DNA of 64,000 nucleotides from Maribacter algarum (ex Zhang et al. 2020) (GCF_005885635.1 NZ_VATY01000001.1:1-64000), one strand, 5' to 3'; numbered from the stretch's first letter, positions 53,400 to 62,645 are shown. The notes: a model not told the origin generated them from the sequence alone. A program made the numbers and translations.

Positions 53400-53917
53400 T
53401 TTTTAACTTTTCGCTTATTCTTAAAATAGGACTTGTCAGCTATATAAATCAATTTCTTCACCTCACAAAATACTACAGATCCGTCTTTGTTCGTAAGTTG
53501 TGTCGTCTTTATTATTTCCGTTTCTTGGTCTTGAGCTACTTTCTGTTTGATATCTACTATCTCATTTTCAGTATAACTAAAATCTGCAAATAGGTGTTCT
53601 TTCGCAGGACGTTTAAAATATATTTCTGCGGATTTATCCCAAACCACATAATTTGAATCCAAAAGATTCATGAGTTGCACCATGGGTATTGGGTCTACCG
53701 CAGAAAACATGCTTCCACCGAAAATAGAATTTACGTAGTTCCGATTTTTATAACTCAAAGGAAGCTTGATACGCACCTGTAATAAATCTTCGGAAACTGC
53801 AATTATCCTTCCCGTACTTCTACGATACATGGGGGATAGATTGAATCCGTATTTAAAAAGTGTTGGCTTTCCAATGAACTTTGAACCGACCTCACCGATT
53901 TTTTGGTAAATAGACAT
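53396..53917 (-). CDS. DUF4442-type hot-dog fold thioesterase-like protein
   Basis: The 173-residue protein begins with a basic N-terminal region and includes NYVNSIFGGSMFSAVDPIPM, a pattern of the DUF4442/hot-dog fold thioesterases. It ends in a lysine-rich tail. It overlaps the quinone reductase gene by four bases. The role is probably acyl-CoA hydrolysis, but this is inferred from the fold. Confidence 0.65.
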   Translation of the reverse strand: MSIYQKIGEVGSKFIGKPTLFKYGFNLSPMYRRSTGRIIAVSEDLLQVRIKLPLSYKNRNYVNSIFGGSMFSAVDPIPMVQLMNLLDSNYVVWDKSAEIYFKRPAKEHLFADFSYTENEIVDIKQKVAQDQETEIIKTTQLTNKDGSVVFCEVKKLIYIADKSYFKNKRKVKK

Positions 53918-53979
53918 TCTTTCTTTAGGCTTTTATCTATTTCTATTATTTTGAGATTCTCAAAAATTCAACAAATGTG

Positions 53980-54012
53980 TTCCTAAGTTCTCGACTCCGC
54001 TCGAAGTGACAG
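53980..54012. repeat. Palindromic intergenic repeat, half copy 1
   Basis: GTTCCTAAGTTCTCGACTCC, continuing to GCTCGAAGTGACAG, is the right half of the repeat family in the opposite orientation to the full copies. Confidence 0.7.
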
Positions 54013-54052
54013 TACTACTAGAAAAACAAAGCACTTCGAGCTTCATGCTTCT

Positions 54053-55054
54053 CTATTTCTCTATCACTTTCAGCACCAATTTCCCGTTCTTTTCTCCCGA
54101 AAACAGTCGATTATAGGTTTCCGGAAAATTCTCGATTCCCTCGTAAACATCTTCTCTTGTTTTCAATTTACCTTGGGCCATCCATTGCCCCATTTGCAAG
54201 GCACCTTCTTGATATCTATCTGCCCAATCGAAAACAACCATTCCGGTCATACTCGCCCGATTTACTAGTAGGGAAAGGTAATTGCTTGGTCCCTTAACCG
54301 CTTCTTTATTGTTGTACTGGGAAATCGCACCACAAATAACAATTCGTGCACGCATGCGCAATCGTCCAAGTACAATATCTAAAATCTCACCCCCTACATT
54401 ATCGAAATACACATCCAAACCTTTGGGACAAGTTTCTTTTAATCGTGCTTTGACATCCTCATTTTTATAATCAATGCAAGCATCAAAACCGAGCTCATCT
54501 ACCACATATGTGCACTTTTCAGCGCCTCCGGCGATTCCGACTACATGGCAACCCTTTATTTTGGCTATTTGCCCAACGATACTACCAACGGCACCTGCCG
54601 CTCCAGATACCACCACAACATCACCTTCCTTGATTTTTCCGACTTCTTGGATTCCAAAGAAAGCAGTCATTCCGGGCATGCCCAATGCTCCAATATAGGT
54701 TGGTAGTGGCGCTAATTTTGGGTCCACCTGATAAAAACCTTTCCCATCGGTCGCGGCATATTGCTGTACTCCACCATGACCGGAAACATATTCCCCGACT
54801 TTAAATCTTTCATTTTTTGAGGCAATTACCTCACCTACCGAACCCGCGCGCATTACCGAACCGATTTCCATTGGGGCGATATAAGATTTCCCCTCATTCA
54901 TCCAACCCCGCATGGCAGGGTCTAGGGATACATAATGTTGTTTTACCAGAATTTCCCCTTCACTGATCTCAGGAATAGGATTCGTCTCTAATGACCAAGT
55001 AGAAGCATCGGCTTCGCCTTTTGGTCGTTTTACAAATAATAGTTGTTTGTTCAT
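54053..55054 (-). CDS. NADP-dependent oxidoreductase (CurA/PTGR-type, MDR family)
   Basis: The 333-residue protein has the MDR nucleotide motif VSGAAGAVGSIVGQIAKIKG and the family marker GVQQYAATDGKGFYQVDP. It fits the group containing CurA and the prostaglandin/leukotriene reductases, which reduce alpha,beta-unsaturated carbonyls using NADPH. Among acyl-CoA catabolic genes it may reduce enone intermediates or reactive aldehydes. Confidence 0.85.
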   Translation of the reverse strand: MNKQLLFVKRPKGEADASTWSLETNPIPEISEGEILVKQHYVSLDPAMRGWMNEGKSYIAPMEIGSVMRAGSVGEVIASKNERFKVGEYVSGHGGVQQYAATDGKGFYQVDPKLAPLPTYIGALGMPGMTAFFGIQEVGKIKEGDVVVVSGAAGAVGSIVGQIAKIKGCHVVGIAGGAEKCTYVVDELGFDACIDYKNEDVKARLKETCPKGLDVYFDNVGGEILDIVLGRLRMRARIVICGAISQYNNKEAVKGPSNYLSLLVNRASMTGMVVFDWADRYQEGALQMGQWMAQGKLKTREDVYEGIENFPETYNRLFSGEKNGKLVLKVIEK

Positions 55055-55131
55055 GAATAATTATCTTTTATTGTCATCCCCACGAAGGCGGGAATCTGTT
55101 TAATTATCGTTCTATTTTTACTTCTGACTAG

Positions 55132-55201
55132 CTGTCAGTTCGAGCGGAGTCGAGAACGAGTTTCAAGATGAAATGCATCTCGACTCCACTCGATGTGACA
55201 G
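55132..55201. repeat. Palindromic intergenic repeat, copy 2 (full)
   Basis: The 70-base copy lies directly after a second kind of repeat, GTCATCCCCACGAAGGCGGG (55073-55092). It lies between the CurA-like gene and the enoyl-CoA isomerase gene. Confidence 0.8.
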
Positions 55202-55206
55202 AGGGG

Positions 55207-55977
55207 TTATTTCTTCTTACTCGAAAAACTCTCCACATAAGCTCCCATCTTGGCCCGTATCTCTGGTTTCCACCAAAGTTCATTCGCTTCAGCCAAAGAA
55301 TTTTCCGCTTGCAAATCCAGTTTGTCTAAAAGATGCTTTCTAATCTTTGCTTTAGTATTTACTAAAATTTGCTGGTCCGCTTTCATATAGTGTTGCATCT
55401 GTTTTTCAGCTCGTTCCAAAACATTTTCCAAAGGGACCAATTCATCCACCAAGCCAGCGTCCAAAGCTTCTTTTCCGGAAAGAAGTTTTCCCTCCATAAT
55501 ATATCTGCTTGCTAATCCATCACCCATCCAAAAGGCGTAGACCTCTGTCAGGTTTTGACTGATTTGGATGTTCACGGCAACTTCATTTAATCCAATCACA
55601 TATTTATCACCTTCCGCCATATAGCGATTATCACTGGTTACCGCCAAAACACATCCGCCTGCTGGGGAATGCCCCGTAATTGCCGAAATAAAAGGCTTTT
55701 TGAATTGTACCAATTCCAAATATAAGGCCCCGAAAGACACAAAGAAATCCTTTATTTGTGGTCGGTCGTATTGAAACAATTCTATCAAATCGAGCCCCGC
55801 AGAAAAGTAATGGGGTTGCCCCGTCAGAATAACTCCTTTTACTTCGGGATTCGCTTCCAATTTGCCAAATATATCCCTTAGGTCTTGCACCATCTCAAAA
55901 TTGATGGCATTGACCTTGCCACGGTTCATTTGAACAATGGCATATTCCTCTTTGTAAGTAACTTCTAATGTGTTCAT
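55207..55977 (-). CDS. Delta3,Delta2-enoyl-CoA isomerase-like crotonase
   Basis: The 256-residue crotonase-fold protein lacks the first catalytic Glu of enoyl-CoA hydratase: the site reads SPAGGCVLAVTSD, with V110 in its place. It keeps the second Glu (E132 in IGLNEV). Human mitochondrial ECI1 has the same layout (SPAGGC and IGLNE), so I favour isomerase over hydratase. It moves double bonds from position 3 to 2 for unsaturated fatty acids. It lies 3 bases after the preceding SDR gene. Confidence 0.75.
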   Translation of the reverse strand: MNTLEVTYKEEYAIVQMNRGKVNAINFEMVQDLRDIFGKLEANPEVKGVILTGQPHYFSAGLDLIELFQYDRPQIKDFFVSFGALYLELVQFKKPFISAITGHSPAGGCVLAVTSDNRYMAEGDKYVIGLNEVAVNIQISQNLTEVYAFWMGDGLASRYIMEGKLLSGKEALDAGLVDELVPLENVLERAEKQMQHYMKADQQILVNTKAKIRKHLLDKLDLQAENSLAEANELWWKPEIRAKMGAYVESFSSKKK

Positions 55978-55980
55978 ATG

Positions 55981-56736
55981 CTATAAGGAAGTACCTCCGT
56001 CTAAGGTAAGTGTTTGTCCGGTTATAAATTTTGAATTATCGGAAGCTAACCAACATACGCCTTCCGCAATCTCATTTGCTTCGCCGAATCTTCTCATTGG
56101 AATATGTCTCTTTAAGATATCCCCCATATCATCTCTCGTTGAAAGCAATTGGTCTAAAAGTGCTGAATGAGTATATCCCGGACAAACGGCATTGATTCGA
56201 ATATTTTTATGTCCGTATTCCAGCGCTGCAGATTTTGTCATTCCCACTACGGCAAATTTACTAGCGCTATAGGACAGGTTATTCCCTGATGCCTTCAATC
56301 CTGCCAAAGAGGCTATGTTTACAATATTTCCATGCCCTTGCTTCATCATTTGTTGCAAGGCAACTTGCATACAATAGAAAACGCCGGTTTGATTTACGGC
56401 AATTACATTATGCCAATCTTCGTGTGTGTGCTCTGCTGTTTTCTTTTGATTTGCTCCACCAATTCCCGCATTATTTACGATTACATCAAGTCTTTCATGT
56501 ACTTTGACAGTTTCAGCGATTAAACTTTCGACCTCTTCAAACTTTGTGACATTGGTTTTAATGGCCGATGCCGAACCGCCCGCTGCTTTGATTTCTTCGG
56601 CTACTTTTTGGGCGTTTTCTAAATTGATGTCCGATGTAACTACTGTTGCTCCGTGCGTTCCAAAAAGCTTAGCTGAGGCTGCACCAATTCCGCTGCCCGC
56701 TCCTGTTATGATGACTACTTTTTCTTTTAGGTTCAT
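55981..56736 (-). CDS. SDR-family oxidoreductase
   Basis: The 251-residue protein has TGAGSGIG (nucleotide binding), NNAG and the catalytic YSASKFAVVG. It is a classical short-chain dehydrogenase, perhaps a 3-hydroxyacyl-CoA or sterol-type dehydrogenase. It is co-transcribed with the isomerase gene. Confidence 0.82.
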   Translation of the reverse strand: MNLKEKVVIITGAGSGIGAASAKLFGTHGATVVTSDINLENAQKVAEEIKAAGGSASAIKTNVTKFEEVESLIAETVKVHERLDVIVNNAGIGGANQKKTAEHTHEDWHNVIAVNQTGVFYCMQVALQQMMKQGHGNIVNIASLAGLKASGNNLSYSASKFAVVGMTKSAALEYGHKNIRINAVCPGYTHSALLDQLLSTRDDMGDILKRHIPMRRFGEANEIAEGVCWLASDNSKFITGQTLTLDGGTSL

Positions 56737-56765
56737 TGACTATAGTATTTTATATTATCCGTAGT

Positions 56766-56799
56766 GTTCCTGGATTCTCGACTCCGCTCGAAGTGACAG
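56766..56799. repeat. Palindromic intergenic repeat, half copy 2
   Basis: GTTCCTGGATTCTCGACTCC, continuing to CGAAGTGACAG, lies between two genes of the cluster. Confidence 0.7.
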
Positions 56800-56838
56800 T
56801 ATTGTAACAGCATACTTCTTACCTTCTACCTCGTACCT

Positions 56839-57222
56839 TTACCCGCAATGTATCAGTCTTGAATCTTCTAAGGCTTGTGCTCTTAAATCTAATGGGTACC
56901 CTTCTGCTTGTACCATCCCTAGAAAATCAGCAATGGTATTGTATTTAACCATTATGATTTTATCCCACAGGGTTTCATCCTCGGGGCCGATAAGCATGGT
57001 TTGGGGTTTTCCAAAATACAGTACCTCAGCGTTTGTTCTTTCGAAAAAGGGAGTCCCGGCTATCATATAGTTTTTATATGTTTCCGCTCCGGTCAATCCC
57101 GTTTCGGGAACATGTGCCTTAAACTTCAATAAATTCAACATCATCACGGGCGTGTCTTTTGGCAATTGAGTAAAGGCCTTTAATTGTTCGCTATTAATTC
57201 CTACGTACGTTTTCATTTCCAT
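56839..57222 (-). CDS. DUF1330-family protein
   Basis: The 127-residue protein has the DUF1330 pattern (MLNLLKFK, GAETYKNYMI, IMVKYNTIADFLGMV). DUF1330 is a ferredoxin-like alpha-beta fold without a general function. It starts 3 bases after the stop of the kinase-like gene, so the two are translationally coupled. A small partner of an APH-type kinase is known in the bacterial levulinate pathway (LvaB). Whether this one is similar is inference. Confidence 0.7.
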   Translation of the reverse strand: MEMKTYVGINSEQLKAFTQLPKDTPVMMLNLLKFKAHVPETGLTGAETYKNYMIAGTPFFERTNAEVLYFGKPQTMLIGPEDETLWDKIIMVKYNTIADFLGMVQAEGYPLDLRAQALEDSRLIHCG

Positions 57223-57225
57223 ACA

Positions 57226-58293
57226 CTACATTAAATTATCAATCTTGTTTTTCTGAATCGCCATCCATGCCGTGTTACAACATAGTTCGGCGGCTTTATT
57301 CAAGTAAGCGAATTTTGGGTCGCTGGTATGACCGTGTTTGTATCGGTAATAAATCTGCTGGGCAATCACGGCGATTTTGAACAATCCGTAGGCGTAATAA
57401 AAAACCAAGTTGTCAATATTGCGCCCACTTTTAAGGGCGTATTGCTGAACCACGTCCGTTCGAGAAGGATTTCCCGGCATAACAGTTGGCGATGGCAAAC
57501 CTTGCTTCATAAAATCTGGATCTGCTGCAACCGTCCAATAGCCTAAAGATGTTCCCAAATCCATTAGAGGGTCACCTAGGGTACACATTTCCCAATCTAG
57601 TATGGCTGCAATTTCCTTCCATGTAGCATCTTTGAAAACGACATTGTCATACTTGAAATCATTGTGGATTAGCGTATGGTCATATTGCTTCGGTTGATGT
57701 TCTTGCATCCAAGCCATTACTTTTTCAGCGGCAGGCACATCATCTGTTGCTGCAGCTAAATATTGCTTGCCCCAGTTGGTCACCTGTCGTTCGACATAGC
57801 CTTCTGGGCGACCTAAATCTTCTAATCCCGCAGCTTTGTAATCAATATTGTGAAAGGCAACAAAAGTATCCAACCATGTATTTGAAATGGTTTTGAACTC
57901 TTCAGGAGTCACCTGTCTTTTGTGCGCTTCCTTTGCGGTCAAAATTTCTCCCTCAACTTTGCTCATGATGTAAAAAGGCGCTCCAATAATATCTTTGTCC
58001 TCAGTATAGGCAAAAGCCTTAGGTGTTTTATCAAAAACGGAATTCAAGTTATGAATTACCTTATACTCCCTACCCATGTCATGGCCTCTCTTCGGAGCAG
58101 CGAATGGAGGGCGGCGTAAAACGTATTCCTTGTCTTCTATATTTAATAGATAGGTAAGGTTTGAAAATCCATTCGAGAATTGACCGACGGATAATTCACT
58201 ACCTACATCTTTAATCAGATTATTTTCAAGAAGGAATTTCTTGAGGTTGCCCTCATTGAGTTCTTCGCCTTCTCGTACTGGTTTTGTGTTCAT
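57226..58293 (-). CDS. APH-family phosphotransferase linked to acyl-CoA dehydrogenases
   Basis: The 355-residue protein has the kinase catalytic loop IHNDFKYDNVVF and the metal-binding DWEMCTLGDPLMDLG (Asp of the DFG-like motif). It belongs to the aminoglycoside-phosphotransferase fold group that is fused to, or next to, acyl-CoA dehydrogenases (ACAD10/11). In that group the kinase phosphorylates the 4-hydroxyl of a hydroxyacyl-CoA, and the dehydrogenase part then removes the phosphate. The adjacent acyl-CoA dehydrogenase gene supports the same role here. Confidence 0.82.
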   Translation of the reverse strand: MNTKPVREGEELNEGNLKKFLLENNLIKDVGSELSVGQFSNGFSNLTYLLNIEDKEYVLRRPPFAAPKRGHDMGREYKVIHNLNSVFDKTPKAFAYTEDKDIIGAPFYIMSKVEGEILTAKEAHKRQVTPEEFKTISNTWLDTFVAFHNIDYKAAGLEDLGRPEGYVERQVTNWGKQYLAAATDDVPAAEKVMAWMQEHQPKQYDHTLIHNDFKYDNVVFKDATWKEIAAILDWEMCTLGDPLMDLGTSLGYWTVAADPDFMKQGLPSPTVMPGNPSRTDVVQQYALKSGRNIDNLVFYYAYGLFKIAVIAQQIYYRYKHGHTSDPKFAYLNKAAELCCNTAWMAIQKNKIDNLM

Positions 58294-58311
58294 TTTTTTA
58301 ATTCAGACTTG

Positions 58312-58381
58312 CTGTCAGTTCGAGCGGAGTCGAGAACGAGTTTCTTGATGGAATGCATCTCGACTCCGCTCAATGTGACAG
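58312..58381. repeat. Palindromic intergenic repeat, copy 3 (full)
   Basis: The 70-base copy lies between the kinase gene and the acyl-CoA dehydrogenase gene. It resembles copy 2 at most positions. Confidence 0.8.
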
Positions 58382-58402
58382 TTTACTTTTATATATAGCT
58401 AC

Positions 58403-59620
58403 CTATCCTTTTGAGTATCTTTTAATCACATTCTTCCCCAACTGACTCATATGAACCTCATCAGGGCCATCGGCCAACCTGAGCATTCTTCCTGCGGCGA
58501 AAAAGTGCGCTAATGGGGTATCGCTGCTTACGCCTCTTCCTCCCATGATTTGCATCGCTCTGTCTACTACTCTTAAAGTCATGTTCGGAGTCACAATTTT
58601 TATCATCGCTATCAAATCTTTGGCTTCTTTGTTACCCATTCTGTCCATCTTGTCTGCGGCGGATAACACCAACAAACGGGTTTGCTCTATCTCGCAAGCA
58701 GATTTTGCCACATCTTGACGAATGCTACTGTAGGTATCTAAACTTCTTCCAAAAGGGGTTCGTTGGGTGGTGCGCTCGGACATCAATTCCAAGGAACGTT
58801 GTGCCATCCCAATAAGGCGCATACAGTGATGAATTCTACCCGGACCTAATCGCCCTTGGGCAATGGCGAATCCTTGGCCTTCACCTACCAATAGATTTTC
58901 TTTGGGAACTCGTACATTATCCAAAATGATTTCGGCATGCCCTTCCGGGGAATCATTATAACCGAAAACGGTTAAGGGTCTTACGATTTCCAATCCCGGA
59001 GTATTCATAGGAACCAAAATCATGCTTTGTTGTACATGTCGAGGCGCATCGAAATCCGTTTTTCCCATGACGATGGCTATCTTGCAATTCGGGTCCATCG
59101 CACCTGATGACCACCATTTTCTTCCATTGATGACATACTCATCTCCATCCAATTTTATTGAAGTCTCGATATTCGTAGCATCCGAAGAGGCTACATCAGG
59201 TTCTGTCATTAAAAAGGCAGAACGTATCTCTCCCTTCATCAAAGGCGTTAACCACTTTTCTTGTTGCTCGGGTGTACCGTATTTTGCCAGCACTTCCATA
59301 TTTCCCGTATCGGGAGCACTGCAGTTAAAGATTTCCGAAGACCATAAAATACGGCCCATGATTTCTGCGAGAGGGGCATACTCCAGATTCGTCAAACCCG
59401 GACTCAAATCACCATAGGCTTTCGGAAGAAAGAGATTCCATAATCCTGCTTCTTTTGCTTTTGCTTTCAAGTCTTCCAATCCAGGCCATCTTTTCCAAGC
59501 ATTGGCTGGATCTCCGTGGAATGCTTCCACCTCCTCCTCTCGCGGACTCACATGTTCTGCAATAAATTGCTTTAGCTTTTCTTGAAGGGCTAGTGATTTT
59601 TCTGTGTATTGGAAGTTCAT
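58403..59620 (-). CDS. Acyl-CoA dehydrogenase, ACAD10/11-like neighbour of the kinase
   Basis: The 405-residue protein starts at the ATG at 59620 ([12 protein letters not shown]). The ATG at 59647 would add nine residues and is less likely. It has the family motifs [20 protein letters not shown]-type FAD contacts and a C-terminal [15 protein letters not shown]. It is about the normal length for acyl-CoA dehydrogenases. Directly upstream of the kinase gene, it fits the phosphate-elimination partner in 4-hydroxyacyl-CoA processing. Confidence 0.85.
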   Translation of the reverse strand: MNFQYTEKSLALQEKLKQFIAEHVSPREEEVEAFHGDPANAWKRWPGLEDLKAKAKEAGLWNLFLPKAYGDLSPGLTNLEYAPLAEIMGRILWSSEIFNCSAPDTGNMEVLAKYGTPEQQEKWLTPLMKGEIRSAFLMTEPDVASSDATNIETSIKLDGDEYVINGRKWWSSGAMDPNCKIAIVMGKTDFDAPRHVQQSMILVPMNTPGLEIVRPLTVFGYNDSPEGHAEIILDNVRVPKENLLVGEGQGFAIAQGRLGPGRIHHCMRLIGMAQRSLELMSERTTQRTPFGRSLDTYSSIRQDVAKSACEIEQTRLLVLSAADKMDRMGNKEAKDLIAMIKIVTPNMTLRVVDRAMQIMGGRGVSSDTPLAHFFAAGRMLRLADGPDEVHMSQLGKNVIKRYSKG

Positions 59621-59655
59621 ATTGTTTGTTGTTCGTTGCTGGTTCATTATTTTCA

Positions 59656-59786
59656 GTCCTCCCCTTTTTTCAAGGGGAGGTGCCGAAGGCCGAGGGGTTA
59701 GCTTAGGAACACGAAATAGTGAACCAACTAGATTACTTCACCAGGACCCCTCCGCCCTGCGGGCACCTCCCCTTTGCAGGGGAGGA
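59656..59786. repeat. Inverted-repeat element with GC-rich arms
   Basis: The left arm (59656-59698) contains GGGGAGGTGCCGAAGGCCGA, and the right arm (59746-59786) contains the matching inverted sequence CCCTCCGCCCTGCGGGCACC. Each arm also folds on itself. It lies between two cluster genes and looks like a flavobacterial MITE-like element. Its G+C is far above that of the surrounding DNA. Confidence 0.7.
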
Positions 59787-59795
59787 CCTTTGTAC

Positions 59796-60572
59796 TTACC
59801 CCGATATCAAATACCCGCCATCAGCGGCATATACTCCCCCAGTCATATAAGAACCTGCATCGGAAGCTAGAAGCATTACTACTCCGGCCATTTCATCGGG
59901 GTCTGCCATTCTACTTAGGGGCACCATTTGTTCATAGCCCGCAATCAACTTTTCATTGGACCATAAGGCTTCGCTGAACTTGGTTTTTATGAGTCCGGGG
60001 CAGACTACGTTGGAACGAATGCCATGACGCCCCCATTCCTTTGCTTGATTTTTGGTCAGCATAATCAAGGCCGATTTGGTCACACTATACAAGCCCAATC
60101 GAAATCCGGGATGTACGCCTTCAACAGAAGCGATATTGATGATGCTTCCCCCGCCTTGTGCTTTCATATGCGGATGTACCAAATTCGAAAGCAACCAGGG
60201 TGCCTTTACATTGACGTTCATAATCTTATCAAAGACTTCTTCATTTGATGTTTCCAAAGGACCGTAAAAAGGATTGATAGCCGCATTATTCACTAAAATA
60301 TCGATTCTCCCATATTTCTCCATTGTCTTTGCCACAAGTGCTTCGCGCTGTTCGCTTTGCCCAATGTGACAAGCGATTCCTACGGCTTCTAAACCTGCCG
60401 AGTTGAATTCGGCGGCGACTGCATCCACGGCTTCCTGCTTTCGGCTGCTGATGACCACTTTGGCGCCGTTTTCTGCTAAGCCTTTTGCTATTGATAAGCC
60501 TATTCCTTTACTGGAACCGGTTACGATGGCTACTTTTCCGGTGAGGTCGAATTTTTGTTTGATGTTGCTCAT
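59796..60572 (-). CDS. SDR-family oxidoreductase
   Basis: The 258-residue protein has TGSSKGIG, NNAA in place of the usual NNAG, and the catalytic YSVTKSALIML. It belongs to the classical SDR group that includes beta-oxidation-related dehydrogenases. It is the middle gene between the two acyl-CoA dehydrogenases. Confidence 0.82.
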   Translation of the reverse strand: MSNIKQKFDLTGKVAIVTGSSKGIGLSIAKGLAENGAKVVISSRKQEAVDAVAAEFNSAGLEAVGIACHIGQSEQREALVAKTMEKYGRIDILVNNAAINPFYGPLETSNEEVFDKIMNVNVKAPWLLSNLVHPHMKAQGGGSIINIASVEGVHPGFRLGLYSVTKSALIMLTKNQAKEWGRHGIRSNVVCPGLIKTKFSEALWSNEKLIAGYEQMVPLSRMADPDEMAGVVMLLASDAGSYMTGGVYAADGGYLISG

Positions 60573-60627
60573 ATTTTTAGTTGATGGTGTTGTCTTCTAT
60601 TATTAGGCTTGTATTTACTATTGCAAT

Positions 60628-60697
60628 CTGTCAGTTCGAGCGGAGTCGAGAACGGGTTTCAAGAGGGAATGCATCTCTACTCCACTCGATGTAACAG
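60628..60697. repeat. Palindromic intergenic repeat, copy 4 (full)
   Basis: The 70-base copy lies in the gap between the SDR gene and the long acyl-CoA dehydrogenase gene, which also holds half copy 3 at 60729. Confidence 0.8.
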
Positions 60698-60728
60698 TAG
60701 TGTTTAATACTTTGTACTCATTTTTTGT

Positions 60729-60762
60729 GTTCCTAGGTTCTCGACTCCGCTCGAAGTGACAG
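60729..60762. repeat. Palindromic intergenic repeat, half copy 3
   Basis: GTTCCTAGGTTCTCGACTCC, continuing to CGAAGTGACAG, lies 31 bases after copy 4 in the same gap. Confidence 0.7.
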
Positions 60763-60785
60763 TATGCTAAATGCCTAATTGCCGA

Positions 60786-62594
60786 TTACGCAAAAACCTT
60801 CTTATCCGTATTTAAGGTCAAAGCTTGCTTATCCATTAGAATTTCTGCTAGACCTGTTGTTTTGGGGAGTTCGTATTTGAAATAGAACTCCATGGTATGA
60901 ATTTTACTTTCGTAGAAATCCGTGCTGTTTTCTGTGCTGCCGGTGACTAGGGCGTTTTGTGCTTCGCGGGCTATGTCCAACCACAACCAGGCCATGACGA
61001 TATTGCTAAAGAATTCCATAAAGGGCGTGGCGTCTGCCAAGAAGCGTTGGTAATCCCCTTTCATGGCGAAGCCCATTAGGGATTGTAATACTTCTTGCGT
61101 CAAGGCGAGTTTTCCGCCTAACTTTTTGGCATAGGGAGCTAAAGATTCATGCGCCATCGCTGCTTTGATAGAACTCTGAATTTCCTCGGATAACAATTGC
61201 AAAGCCTTCCCATTGTCCATGGTTACTTTTCGGCCTAGTAAATCTTGGGATTGTATGCCTGTTGTGCCTTCGTAAATGGCAAAAATTCGGATGTCCCGTA
61301 AATATTGTTGTAAAATATAATCGGAGCAGAAACCGTATCCCCCTAATACCTGAACGCCATTGTCGACAGCTATTTTGCCCATTTCCGATGGATAGGTTTT
61401 TACTACGGGAGTCATGATTTCCAACAGCAATCGGTATTTCTCACGCTCATCGGCATCAGCACTGGCTATGGAAAGGTCATGGTATTTGGCTGTCAACAAA
61501 ATCAGACTTAAAGAACCTTCGGATACCGCTTTTTGTAGCAGCAACATACGACGGACATCAGGGTGATTGATGATCAAGGTCTGTTCTTGATTCGCATCTT
61601 TCTTGCCCGAACTTTGCAATTGACGCCCTTGTGGTCTTTCATTGGCATAATTCAACGAAGCTTGATAAGCCGCCGTAGCAATAGCCGCTGCTCCCCTACC
61701 GACTCCGATACGCGCGCCGTTCATCATCAGGAACATATATTTCAACCCTTGATTGGCTTCTCCTACGAGCCAACCTTGGCAGTCTTCTTTGTCACCGAAA
61801 AATAAGTGTGTGGTGCAGTAGCCCTTCTGGCCCATCTTTTGAAAATCGGCTACCGTAGTGACATCATTGGACTCCAAACCACCATCTGTAGGTCTGTTTT
61901 TAGGAACCACAAATAAGGAGATGCCTTTCGTACCTGCAGGGGCACCTTTGATTCGGGCCAAGACCAAGTGTACAATGTTCTCGGCACCTTGATAATCGCC
62001 TCCGGAGATAAATATTTTTTGTCCGTGAATTTTGTAATGGTCTCCATCGGGAGTGGCCGACGTCACAATATCGGATAAGGAACTACCCGCCTGCGGTTCA
62101 GTCAAACACATGGTACCGCCCCATTGCCCCGTCAACATATTCGGCACATAGGTATCGTTCAATGCTTCGTTGGCAAAATGTGTAATCAGTTCTGCCGCAC
62201 CTACCGTTAAACCGATATAGCCCGGCATATGGTTATTGGCCGCATCTTGTATAAATGCAGAGGAATGGGCTACCATAGCGGGCAACTGCATACCGCCATT
62301 TTCATAGGGAAAAGACCCAGCAATAAGCCCCATTTCGCCACCGGCCTTCATATATTTCGTCACTTGCGGATGCACCACAATCTCCCCATCTTTAAAATGG
62401 GCCGGCTTTTCATCCATCTCTTTGAAGTAGGGAAACAATTCTTTATCGGAAAAGTCTTTTACCGAATTCAATAATAGATCTACCGATTCTCTATCATAGT
62501 CTGCATAGCGCTCTTGATCCAATACGTCTTGTAGGCCTTGAACCTTGTATAACAAGAATTTAAGCGTTTCGATATCTACATACTGATTTGCCAT
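60786..62594 (-). CDS. Acyl-CoA dehydrogenase with extra C-terminal domain
   Basis: The 602-residue protein has the acyl-CoA dehydrogenase core (GTMCLTEPQAGSSLSDI, GGYGFCSDYILQQYLRD, IYEGTTGIQ) and a long C-terminal helical part (about 470-602). Its length matches the long-form enzymes common in Bacteroidetes and Proteobacteria. It opens the catabolic cluster, with a dyad-containing promoter region upstream. It catalyses the first step of beta-oxidation. Confidence 0.88.
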   Translation of the reverse strand: MANQYVDIETLKFLLYKVQGLQDVLDQERYADYDRESVDLLLNSVKDFSDKELFPYFKEMDEKPAHFKDGEIVVHPQVTKYMKAGGEMGLIAGSFPYENGGMQLPAMVAHSSAFIQDAANNHMPGYIGLTVGAAELITHFANEALNDTYVPNMLTGQWGGTMCLTEPQAGSSLSDIVTSATPDGDHYKIHGQKIFISGGDYQGAENIVHLVLARIKGAPAGTKGISLFVVPKNRPTDGGLESNDVTTVADFQKMGQKGYCTTHLFFGDKEDCQGWLVGEANQGLKYMFLMMNGARIGVGRGAAAIATAAYQASLNYANERPQGRQLQSSGKKDANQEQTLIINHPDVRRMLLLQKAVSEGSLSLILLTAKYHDLSIASADADEREKYRLLLEIMTPVVKTYPSEMGKIAVDNGVQVLGGYGFCSDYILQQYLRDIRIFAIYEGTTGIQSQDLLGRKVTMDNGKALQLLSEEIQSSIKAAMAHESLAPYAKKLGGKLALTQEVLQSLMGFAMKGDYQRFLADATPFMEFFSNIVMAWLWLDIAREAQNALVTGSTENSTDFYESKIHTMEFYFKYELPKTTGLAEILMDKQALTLNTDKKVFA

Positions 62595-62645
62595 AGTTTT
62601 GATTTTTTAAGGAGCTTCAAGGTACTAGAAATTTTACCCAAATTC

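Noticed and set aside
55207-55977. Enoyl-CoA hydratase call for the crotonase-fold gene
   Set aside because: The first catalytic Glu is replaced by Val, and the SPAGGC and GLNE context matches enoyl-CoA isomerase.
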